DNA of 19,508 bases from DASXPG01 sp044449445. Lineage in GTDB: Bacteria; Gemmatimonadota; Gemmatimonadetes; Gemmatimonadales; JACORV01. Both the position numbers and the translations under genes were made by a program. This document shows, piece after piece, positions 13,615-19,508 of the stretch. Numbering within the stretch: the stretch's first letter is position 1; every line of letters starts with the position of its first letter. Under the pieces are notes generated by a model. It was not told where the DNA came from and searched no databases. It saw only the letters and a list, made by a program, of their open reading frames with translations. The stretch is taken from NCBI GenBank assembly GCA_044449445.1, contig JBIOIA010000028.1, forward strand, positions 1-19,508. The letters run 5' to 3'.

Positions 13615-15092
13615 GGCAGCTTTATCCCGAGCGACGCCCACTTGGCATCCACCTTCCGCTTCGTCGCCTCGTCCATCGCGATCACGTCGGGCCACGGACG
13701 CGTGAACCCTTCCTCGGGGAGCTTCTGCGTGGCGTCGAGCACCATCTTCGAGCCGAAAGTGAACGCGCGCGAGGAATGGTCGAGGACGTCCATCGGCCCC
13801 ATGACGAATCGCGCGTCGCGCTCGGGATCGATGTTGTTGAGCGCGACCCACCACGCCTGCTCGGCGTCCTGCACGTTGACCCACTTGTCGAGCACCACGA
13901 TCACCTTGGCGAGCGACATCAGCCCCGCGCCCCACAGCCCGTTGGCCACCTTGTGGGCCTGTCCCGGATACTTCTTGTCGATCGCGACGAACACGAGATT
14001 GTGGAAGATGCCGTAGCTCGGCATGTGGTAGTCCACGAGCTCGGGGATCGTGAGCCGCAGCAGCGGCAGGAAGATCCGCTCCGTCGCGTGACCGAGGTAG
14101 TAATCCTCCATGGGCGGGCGCCCCACGATCGTCGCCGGGCAGATCGCGCCGCGCCGATAGGTAAGTGCCGTGACATGGACCAGCGGGTACTCGTCGGCCA
14201 GGGAGTAGAACCCGGTGTGGTCGCCGAAGGGCCCTTCCATCACCAGCGGCCCTTTCGGATCGATGAACCCCTCGATCACGATCTCGGCGCCCTCCGGCAC
14301 CTCGAGGTCGCTGGTCACGCACTTGGTCAGACGGACCGGAGACTTCCGCAGGAAGCCGGCGAACAGGAACTCATCCACGCTGGGCGGCAACGGTGCCGAG
14401 GCGGCGTACATGGAGGCCGGGTCCGCGCCCAGGACGATGGCCACCGGCATCTTCTCACCCCGGGCTGCCATCTCCTGCCAATGCGCCGCCCCCACCTTGT
14501 GTCGCTGCCAGTGCATGGCCAGCTCGCGGGGCCCCTGGACCTGGACCCGGTACAGCCCGACGTTCCGGACCCTGGTGGCAGGGTCCTTGGTGATCACCAT
14601 GCCCCAGGTGATGTACCGACCCCCGTCCCCTGGCCAGCAGGTGAGGTGCGGGAGCACCCCGACATCCACCTCCTGTCCGGTGAGCACGGCGTTGTGACAC
14701 GCTGGTGCCCCGGACTCAGTCCTCGGGGGGTAGGACGCCAGCTCGGCCAACTTGGGGAGCATGGCCAGCTTGCCAGCCAGGCCATCCGGCACCGAAGTTT
14801 TCATCAGCTCCGTGATCCGTGCTCCGATGTCGTCCAGGCGCAGCGATCCCAGCGCCATGTTGATCCGCCGGAGCGACCCGAAAAGGTTGATGGCGACTGG
14901 GAAATCGCTGATCGTGCCACCTGGGAGCACGGGACGCTCAAACAGCAGCCCTGGCCCACCTCCCCGGCTCTTCATGACCCGATCCGCCACCTCGGTCATC
15001 TCCAGCACGGTCGAGACGGGCGCCCTGATCCGGACGAGCTCCCCTGCCTCGTCCAGCGCCGTCACGAAGTCCCGCAGGCTGTCGAGGCTCAC
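13611..15092 (-). CDS. ubiD: UbiD family decarboxylase, probable MqnL-type menaquinone enzyme
   Basis: This 493-residue prenylated-FMN-dependent decarboxylase probably removes a ring carboxylate from a prenylated naphthoate intermediate. Visible are RVRNVGLYRVQV (174-185) and MHWQRH (193-198) around the cofactor/metal site, EGPFGDHTGFYS (286-297) with the catalytic acidic residues, and VGRPPMED (323-330). Length and motifs match UbiD. The GTG start overlaps the menG stop and the TGA stop overlaps the ubiA start, both as GTGA, so three enzymes of one pathway are translationally coupled. The gene is compositionally split near 14300. The 5' part is GCGC-poor with Arg CGG/AGG and Pro CCA. The 3' part is GCGC-rich with Arg CGC. 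Which acid it decarboxylates is inferred from neighbours. Confidence 0.93.
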   Translation of the reverse strand: MSLDSLRDFVTALDEAGELVRIRAPVSTVLEMTEVADRVMKSRGGGPGLLFERPVLPGGTISDFPVAINLFGSLRRINMALGSLRLDDIGARITELMKTSVPDGLAGKLAMLPKLAELASYPPRTESGAPACHNAVLTGQEVDVGVLPHLTCWPGDGGRYITWGMVITKDPATRVRNVGLYRVQVQGPRELAMHWQRHKVGAAHWQEMAARGEKMPVAIVLGADPASMYAASAPLPPSVDEFLFAGFLRKSPVRLTKCVTSDLEVPEGAEIVIEGFIDPKGPLVMEGPFGDHTGFYSLADEYPLVHVTALTYRRGAICPATIVGRPPMEDYYLGHATERIFLPLLRLTIPELVDYHMPSYGIFHNLVFVAIDKKYPGQAHKVANGLWGAGLMSLAKVIVVLDKWVNVQDAEQAWWVALNNIDPERDARFVMGPMDVLDHSSRAFTFGSKMVLDATQKLPEEGFTRPWPDVIAMDEATKRKVDAKWASLGIKLP

Positions 15093-15814
15093 CTGGCACC
15101 CCAGCTGACGGCTGCGATGCCACCGGTCAGGAACTCGTAGCCGACGTCTTTGAGACCGGCCACGTCCAAGGCGCGGGCCAGCGTCTCAGGATCCGGGAAT
15201 GTCATGACCGACTCCGGGAGGTAGGTGTAGGCCGTCGGGTGCCCGGAAACGAGCCTGCCGACCACCGGGAGGACCCTCCGGAAGTAAAACAGGTAGAGGG
15301 TCCGTAGCAGGGCCGACTGGGGCGTGGCGAAGTCCAGGACGACCAGCCGGGCGCCCGGCTTGAGAACTCTGGACAGCTCGGCGAGCCCGGCCGACAGGTC
15401 GGCCAGGTTCCTGACACCGAAGCCCACCAACGCCCCGTCGAATGTGCCATCGGCAACCGGCAGCTCGAGGGTGTCCGCCGCGGCGCTGTAGATCCGCTCC
15501 CCATTCAGCTTCGCCGCCCCAATCCGGAGCATGGGCAGCGCGAAGTCGGTGGCCACGACGCGCCCATGGAACCCCGGCCGGCGGGCGAGCGACCGCGCCA
15601 GGTCGAGCGTGCCGGCGCAGGCGTCGAGGTAGATGCCGTCGGGACGGGCCGCCCAGCCGAGCCGGGAGATCGCCCTGCGGCGCCAGGCCCGGTCCACGTT
15701 GAGCGACAGGACGCGATTGAGCAGGTCGTAGCTGGGCGCGACGCCTTCAAACATCGCGCGGACGTAGCGTCGCTTCTCCGAAGGCGTGGCGGGCAGGGCC
15801 GGCGCGACGGGCAT
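15089..15814 (-). CDS. menG: Demethylmenaquinone methyltransferase (UbiE/MenG)
   Basis: MenG adds the final C-methyl from SAM to demethylmenaquinone. The 241-residue protein carries the UbiE signatures: FEGVAPSYDLLNRVLSLNVD (22-41), SAM motif I LDACAGTLDLA (63-73), GFGVRNLADL (131-140) and RVLKPGARLVVLDFATP (149-165). Motif I departs from the usual CCGTGDLA, with Leu at the second-last Gly-rich position. The ATG at 15814 was chosen over longer frames because the family homology begins soon after it and longer versions would run into the divergent sigma-factor gene. No good Shine-Dalgarno is visible. Instead the ATG overlaps the stop of a 9-codon leader ORF (TGATG). It heads the menG-ubiD-ubiA-ubiX-phosphoesterase operon. 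Composition changes near 15530 within the gene. Confidence 0.93.
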   Translation of the reverse strand: MPVAPALPATPSEKRRYVRAMFEGVAPSYDLLNRVLSLNVDRAWRRRAISRLGWAARPDGIYLDACAGTLDLARSLARRPGFHGRVVATDFALPMLRIGAAKLNGERIYSAAADTLELPVADGTFDGALVGFGVRNLADLSAGLAELSRVLKPGARLVVLDFATPQSALLRTLYLFYFRRVLPVVGRLVSGHPTAYTYLPESVMTFPDPETLARALDVAGLKDVGYEFLTGGIAAVSWGAR

Positions 15815-15843
15815 CAGCGAGCCGCCCAGGGTGGGCTGCGCAT
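15814..15843 (-). CDS. Putative 9-codon leader ORF coupled to menG
   Basis: An ATG at 15843 opens a 9-residue frame (MRSPPWAAR) ending in TGA at 15816-15814, whose last base is the first base of the menG ATG (TGATG). A TAATCT hexamer lies 9 nt upstream of its ATG, so a leaderless transcript would begin about here. It is out of frame with menG. Termination-reinitiation could deliver ribosomes to menG, which has no clear Shine-Dalgarno. With only 9 codons, chance is not excluded. Confidence 0.4.
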   Translation of the reverse strand: MRSPPWAAR

Positions 15844-15866
15844 GGGGAGCGTAGATTACCCGCCAG
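15844..15866. promoter_or_regulatory. Symmetric bidirectional leaderless-type promoter (sigma factor / menG operon)
   Basis: The heptamer TAGATTA at 15852-15858 gives a -10 hexamer on each strand: TAGATT on plus and TAATCT on minus. Each is followed by exactly 9 nt and then an ATG, at 15867 (+, sigma factor) and 15843 (-, leader ORF before menG). No convincing -35 is seen on either strand. Spacing matches a leaderless TANNNT promoter. The two polymerases would compete for one site, tying the two operons together. Confidence 0.5.
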
Positions 15867-16469
15867 ATGCCCCCGGGGAAAGACCTCCAGTCGCTCTCCG
15901 ACCAGGAGGTCGTGGCGCTGGCACGCGCCGGCAAGGAAGCCGCGTACCGCGAGTTGCTGCGCCGGTACGAGCGGCCGGTGTTCTCGCTGATCTACCGCAT
16001 GGTCCGGGACCGCGCGCTGGCCGAAGACCTCGCGCAGGACAGCTTCGTGAAGGTCCTGAACGCGCTCGAGTCGTACCGGCCCGAATACAAGTTCAGCTCA
16101 TGGGTCTTCAAGATCGCGAACAACGTCGCGATCGATCAGCTGCGCCGCCGGGAGCTGGACACGCTCTCGCTCGACGGCGCCCCCCACGCGCGCACGCGGG
16201 ACGAGGTCGAGGCCACCGCCCTTCAGGCCGTGGACCGCACCGAGACGCCGCTCGCCGAGCTCGAGTCGCGCGAGCTGGGATCCCGCATCGAGCAGGCGAT
16301 CGCCAGGCTCCGTCCGGAGTACCGCTCCTGCATCCTGCTGCGGCATGTGGAGGGGCGTTCCTACGAGGAAATCGCCGAAACGCTTGATCTGCCTCTGGGC
16401 ACGGTCAAGACCTACATTCACCGGGCCCGCCACGAGCTCCGGGAGTACCTGGAGCCGTATCGGGAGTGA
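15867..16469 (+). CDS. RNA polymerase ECF-type sigma factor (RpoE-like)
   Basis: This 200-residue sigma-70 family protein of the extracytoplasmic-function class has region 2 at about 24-97 (YRELLRRYERPVFSLIYRMV, AEDLAQDSFVKVLNAL, SSWVFKIANNVAIDQLRRR). An acidic linker follows, then region 4 at about 138-195 (AIARLRPEYRSCILLRHVEG, SYEEIAETLDLPLGTVKTYIHRAR). Region 3 is absent, as expected. The ATG at 15867 has TAGATT 9 nt upstream and no good Shine-Dalgarno, so it is probably leaderless. A GGAGG before GTG at codon 16 is noted, but starting there would remove conserved N-terminal sequence. The gene leads an operon with a membrane anti-sigma-like protein 48 nt downstream. The signal sensed is unknown. 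Confidence 0.95.
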   Translation: MPPGKDLQSLSDQEVVALARAGKEAAYRELLRRYERPVFSLIYRMVRDRALAEDLAQDSFVKVLNALESYRPEYKFSSWVFKIANNVAIDQLRRRELDTLSLDGAPHARTRDEVEATALQAVDRTETPLAELESRELGSRIEQAIARLRPEYRSCILLRHVEGRSYEEIAETLDLPLGTVKTYIHRARHELREYLEPYRE

Positions 16470-16517
16470 AACCGCCACCCCACCGGGCCCGTATGGGATG
16501 GCGAAGGAGGCAGGTGT

Positions 16518-17039
16518 GTGAACCACAAGCAGTTGACTGATCAGGAGCTGGACGCCTTGGTAGTGCGGTCGCTGTCCAGGCTGCCTGCCTTAACGCCCTC
16601 GCGTGGCTTCCAGGCCGCCGTGATGGCGCGCGTCGTTTTGCCGCAGCCACGGCCCGTTGCCGTGTATCGCCGGGCCTGGGCCTGGGCATCCGAGCCCCGG
16701 CGCGCCTTGGCGCTCGCGGGCAGCTACGCCGTGGCGGCGCTGGTCGCCCTGGGCGTCGCGGTGCCATGGCTGCTGGCACACAGTCCGCAGATCTCCTTCG
16801 GCGTGGACTGGGCGCTGGGCCGCTCGCTCGCGTCGGTGCACCAGGCCTCCGCAGCCTTCGCCGCGTGGACGCTGTCCTCCGGTCTCGCCGAGCGACTCCA
16901 GTCGTTGCCCGTCACGGCCCCGGCCGCGCTGGCCGCGGGCTCGCTCATCGCCGCCGCGTATGCAGGCTGCGCGGTCGGTCTCCATTTCCTGCTCCGTACT
17001 CCGAGAGGGCTCGATGCGACGCTCCCCGCTCAGGCTTAG
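16518..17039 (+). CDS. Two-TM anti-sigma-factor-like membrane protein
   Basis: No named family is certain. The 173-residue product has a cytoplasmic N-terminal segment of about 60 residues (LTDQELDALVVRSLSRLPALTPS, then FQAAVMARV, similar in style to N-termini of anti-sigma proteins), TM1 at 63-87, a periplasmic loop of about 45 residues, TM2 at 134-159, and a short tail. It lacks the HxxxCxxC zinc motif of ZAS anti-sigma factors. The GTG start at 16518 is well supported by AAGGAGG seven bases upstream, the strongest Shine-Dalgarno in the window. Its place right after an ECF sigma gene makes an anti-sigma role the best inference. Its end overlaps the next gene by 26 nt. Confidence 0.7.
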   Translation: MNHKQLTDQELDALVVRSLSRLPALTPSRGFQAAVMARVVLPQPRPVAVYRRAWAWASEPRRALALAGSYAVAALVALGVAVPWLLAHSPQISFGVDWALGRSLASVHQASAAFAAWTLSSGLAERLQSLPVTAPAALAAGSLIAAAYAGCAVGLHFLLRTPRGLDATLPAQA

Positions 17040-18300
17040 CGTCGCGGCGCTCGCGCTCGCCACGCTCCTGCCCATGCAGGCGCGCGGCGACTCGGCTGCG
17101 GGCGCCGGCGACAGCGATTCCACGGCCCGCCACGGCTGGTCGTTGATCCTCCATGCGTTCCACCTCGACGCGCAGGACCAGGTCGTCTCTCACTCCATTT
17201 CCCTCAGCACCAGCGAAGCGACGCTCGAGCTCGAGCTTTCGAGTGGAGTGATTCGCACGGTTTCGCTGCGCGGCGGCCACGTCGTGGTGGACGGCCGCCA
17301 GGTCGGGGAGTTCGCGCCCGGCGGCGCGCTGGATCGCGGGTGGCGTCGGCTGCTCGAGGCCGGCGCGGAGCTGACGACCCACGACCTCCTGGTCACGCTG
17401 CACTCCTGGCGCGTGCCCACCCTCGCCGGCACCGAGCGGGCGTCGAAGACGCAGCTGGACGACGCTCTGCGCGGTCTCGACGCGGCGGCCGCAATCGCCC
17501 GCGCGACTTCAAAGGCAGAGCAATCGGCGCAGCGGGTCTCCATTCCCGCGCCGTCGGCCAATACGGCAATCATCGGGGCCGCCCCGGCCGCGGTGCAGGC
17601 TCCGGAAGTGAAGGCGGCTCCGGCCGTCGAGGCTCAGCCCTCGACGCTGGACGCCGTGTTCACGGACGTGCGAAATGTCGTGGCGGTGTTCGTCGCCTGC
17701 GCGATGCTGGGCTTCGGCGCCGTGTTTTTCGGCCGCCGGCACCTGGAGATCGTGGCCGACACGGCGACGCACAGCTTCGGCCGCTCGTTCGTGGTCGGGC
17801 TGCTGGGGCAGCTGCTCCTGTTCCCCACGTTCGCGATGCTGATGGTCGGGCTGGTTCTGACGCTGGTCGGCATCCTGCTCGTGCCGTTCGCCGCCCTGGC
17901 GTACGTGGTCGCGGCCCTGGTGGCGCTCGCGGGCGGGTACCTCGCCGTCGCGCACGCCGTGGGCGAGACGTTTACGCGCCGCCGCATGGCGCACGGTGCG
18001 TTCGTGAGCGCGCCGAACGCTTACGGCTACCTGTTCACGGGGCTGATCGGGCTGCTCGGCCTGTGGGCGGCCGCGGCGCTGACGGGCTGGATGGGTCCGG
18101 TGGTCCTGGTGTTCAAGATCGCCGCGCTGATGGTCACCTGGCTCGCGATGACCACGGGCTTCGGCGCCGTGCTGCTCTCGCGCGCGGGCCTGCGCGAGAC
18201 GTTCACGGGTCGGCGCACCAGCGAAATGTCGGGCGAATACCTCTGGACCACGCCGCCTGCGACGCCGACCGCCGCGCGGATGAACATGGATCAGAAGTGA
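17014..18300 (+). CDS. Exported polytopic membrane protein of the sigma-factor operon
   Basis: I do not recognise a named family. The 428-residue product has a signal sequence (MRRSPLRLSVAALALATLL, ARG|D), a periplasmic region of about 190 residues with a beta-rich start (HSISLSTSEATLELELSSGV, HVVVDGRQVGEF) and an Ala/Pro-rich linker (170-212). About six hydrophobic helices then follow between 221 and 390. The helical part resembles the C-terminal membrane domains sometimes attached to bactofilin-like proteins, though no bactofilin domain is evident. ATG 17014 follows GAGAGGG and lies within the end of the anti-sigma-like gene. The stop overlaps the next GTG start (GTGA). Possible roles are stress sensing or regulating the sigma factor; the sequence does not show which. 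Confidence 0.72.
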   Translation: MRRSPLRLSVAALALATLLPMQARGDSAAGAGDSDSTARHGWSLILHAFHLDAQDQVVSHSISLSTSEATLELELSSGVIRTVSLRGGHVVVDGRQVGEFAPGGALDRGWRRLLEAGAELTTHDLLVTLHSWRVPTLAGTERASKTQLDDALRGLDAAAAIARATSKAEQSAQRVSIPAPSANTAIIGAAPAAVQAPEVKAAPAVEAQPSTLDAVFTDVRNVVAVFVACAMLGFGAVFFGRRHLEIVADTATHSFGRSFVVGLLGQLLLFPTFAMLMVGLVLTLVGILLVPFAALAYVVAALVALAGGYLAVAHAVGETFTRRRMAHGAFVSAPNAYGYLFTGLIGLLGLWAAAALTGWMGPVVLVFKIAALMVTWLAMTTGFGAVLLSRAGLRETFTGRRTSEMSGEYLWTTPPATPTAARMNMDQK

Positions 18301-19153
18301 GCCGCCGTCCGCTCGCACTTCTGCTCGCCGCGCTCGGCTGCTCTTCCACGAGCATGGCGCCGTCGTGGCGGACGGTCACGGCGACGCAGGAGCTGCGCGG
18401 CGAGCACGCGATGACCGTCAACGTGCAGTACGGGGCGGGCCGGTTCCACCTCGCGCCGGGCGTGGGCTCCGAGCTGTACCGGATGCAACTGCGCTACGAC
18501 GAGAACTCGGTCACTCCGGTGCGGGAGTACGATCAGGCCACGCAGACGCTGCGCCTGGGCGTGAAGGGCAGGAGCGGGGGCGGGATCCGGGTGCGAGGGA
18601 GGAATCGCAACGACGCACCGCCGTCCATGGACCTCGCGCTATCGCCGGACCTGCCGCTGACGCTGACCCTGGAAATGGGCGCGGTCGAGGCCGACGCCGA
18701 CCTCGGTGGCCTCGCGCTGCAGCGGGTCACATTCCGGACCGGCGCGTCGGAGTCGCGCCTGCGCTTCTCGCGGCCCACCACGGCCGCGTGCGAGCAGCTG
18801 ACGATCGAGGCGGGTGCCGCCGAGATCCACGCCGAGCAGCTGGCCAACTCCAGCTGCGCGCGCGTGACGGTCAACGGCGGTGTGGGCGAGGTGACGCTCG
18901 ACTTCGGCGGAACCTGGAGCCGCTCGATGTCGGCGGACATCAACGTCGGGGTCGGCTCCCTGAAGCTCCGGCTGCCGCGCGGCGTCGGGGTCTCGGTGAG
19001 CTCAACCGGTTCCTGGCCAGCTTCGACGCGGCCGGCTTCGAGAAGCACGGCGACACCTACGTCACGGCGAATTACGACGGCGCGCGGTACCGGCTGGTGA
19101 TGAACGTGAACGCATCCATCGGCGGCGTGGATGTGGAGTGGATCAACCCGTAA
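18297..19153 (+). pseudogene. Toastrack-type (LiaF/DUF2154-like) lipoprotein gene with a one-base frameshift
   Basis: The start GTG at 18297 overlaps the previous stop (GTGA) and encodes a lipoprotein signal (MSRRPLALLLAALGC, lipobox Cys15). A beta-solenoid toastrack-like domain follows (MTVNVQYGAGRFHL, then repeated short strands such as LTLEMGAVEADADLGG, LTIEAGAAEIHAEQL, VTVNGGVGEVTLDFGG). This style is known from LiaF/DUF2154 envelope-stress proteins. The reading frame breaks near 18996-18999. The natural continuation (LNRFLASFDAAGFEKHGDTY ... VDVEWINP) lies one frame over and ends at TAA 19153. One missing G in GGTGAGC would restore GTG GAG CTC. Without repair, translation stops at about 19103 with an unrelated tail. 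It could be a true recent mutation, programmed shifting or a sequencing error. It is the last gene of the sigma operon. Confidence 0.75.
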
Positions 19154-19322
19154 GCTGCACGTCGGCTCCTCTCCCGGCACCCAGCACTTCATCCGCACGT
19201 CCGTCGTGCGCGACGTCCACGATCGTGACGTCCGCGGCGAGCCGCAGCAACCGGCCCTTCAGCTCGGCGACGTAGCCGCCTTCCGTGCCGAAATCAGTCA
19301 ACAGCGTGATGATCGCGCTCAC
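19143..19322 (-). pseudogene. Truncated SAM hydrolase / DUF62 adenosyl-chloride-fluoride family fragment
   Basis: This 59-residue ORF starts at GTG 19322 and reads MSAIITLLTDFGTEGGYVAEL, KGRLLRL and TIVDVAHD, the N-terminus of the S-adenosylmethionine hydroxide adenosyltransferase (DUF62) family. Full-length members run to about 260 residues, with further SAM-binding motifs and a C-terminal domain. Here homology stops after VDVAHD, about 38 residues in, and a stop follows after 21 unrelated residues. The stop overlaps the 3' end of the convergent toastrack gene by 11 nt. The missing 3' part is not on either strand nearby, so this looks like a deletion remnant or an assembly join. The start overlaps the MATE stop (GTGA), showing that the 5' junction is intact. 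Confidence 0.75.
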
Positions 19323-19508
19323 ACGTGCACCAGCTGCCAGCGTCCGCTCCTCCACAACAGCGCCATCGTGACGCCGCGCGCCACTGCCGTGACGCCGATC
19401 GCCCACCACACTCCGGCGACGCCGAGCACGCCCGCGAGCCACGCCGCGAGTGGAATGCGCGAAGCCGTGAACAGCCCGTTCCACAGCATCGGCTGCACGG
19501 TGTAACCC
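19319..19508 (-). CDS. MATE family efflux transporter, C-terminal end (runs off the right edge)
   Basis: The last 62 residues of a multidrug and toxin extrusion transporter are visible: a hydrophobic helix (TASRIPLAAWLAGVLGVAGVWWAIGVT), then ARGVTMALLWRSGRWQLVHV and the stop. The GVWWAI and final basic RSGRW pattern are typical of MATE C-termini. The gene enters from the right on the minus strand, and its TGA overlaps the GTG of the SAM hydrolase fragment. Substrate and subfamily cannot be told from this part. Confidence 0.75.
   Translation of the reverse strand, partial: GYTVQPMLWNGLFTASRIPLAAWLAGVLGVAGVWWAIGVTAVARGVTMALLWRSGRWQLVHV

Noticed and set aside
13615..14322. N-terminal extension of the UbiA-like frame
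   Set aside because: It is antiparallel-free but out of frame with ubiD on the same strand, has no membrane helices, and UbiA homology starts after 13614.
15815..15934. 40-residue N-terminal extension of menG
   Set aside because: It would run into the divergent sigma-factor gene and across the shared promoter. UbiE homology begins at the 15814 start.

Overview
The window is about 19.5 kb of high-GC bacterial chromosome packed with housekeeping and envelope genes. It shows no rRNA, tRNA, CRISPR array, integrase or insertion sequence. Carboxypeptidase-regulatory-like, M48, DUF2911, beta-barrel-like and toastrack proteins beside a menaquinone cluster suggest a diderm, menaquinone-using bacterium. 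Gemmatimonadota or a neighbouring phylum is my best guess, but it is inferred from gene content and not from a marker tree.

Layout. 1-280 (-): 5' end of a secreted carboxypeptidase-regulatory-like protein. 342-4573 (-): compact operon glmM-glmS-dtd-maf (UDP-GlcNAc precursor supply, D-aminoacyl-tRNA editing, nucleotide house-cleaning). 4632-5795 (+): PLP transsulfuration enzyme, divergent from glmM. 5845-10085 (+): overlapping run of M48 metalloprotease, purD, fpg and a Cho-like half-UvrC nuclease. 10103-11435 (+): beta-rich exported protein overlapping a DUF2911 protein. 11519-15814 (-): menG-ubiD-ubiA(mqnP-like)-ubiX-metallophosphoesterase, read as the late prenylation, decarboxylation and methylation steps of menaquinone synthesis, probably of the futalosine type. 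15867-19153 (+): ECF sigma factor, two-TM anti-sigma-like protein, polytopic membrane protein and toastrack lipoprotein. The lipoprotein gene carries a one-base frameshift. 19143-19508 (-): truncated SAM hydrolase (DUF62) fragment and the C-terminus of a MATE transporter.

Gene-to-gene coupling is unusually uniform. Seven junctions use the four-base overlap GTGA (GTG start inside a TGA stop), and none uses ATGA. Two divergent promoter regions carry TANNNT hexamers 7-9 nt before start codons, as expected for leaderless transcripts. In the 15.84 kb region a single TAGATTA supplies both strands with a symmetric 9-nt spacing. On the menaquinone side that promoter first meets a 9-codon leader ORF whose stop overlaps the menG ATG (TGATG).

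The DNA is also a compositional mosaic. Tracts at about 5.4-5.87, 6.87-8.33, 12.72-13.34 and 14.3-15.53 kb are almost free of GCGC/CGCG and prefer GGAGCA-type codon pairs, while flanking DNA is rich in GCGC. Several boundaries fall inside genes (fpg, ubiA, ubiD, menG), which suggests recombination mosaicism or assembly chimerism.

Nothing here is clearly a new system. The best candidates for something undescribed are the sigma/anti-sigma-like/membrane/toastrack operon, read as a putative envelope-stress module, and its symmetric leaderless promoter shared with menaquinone synthesis.
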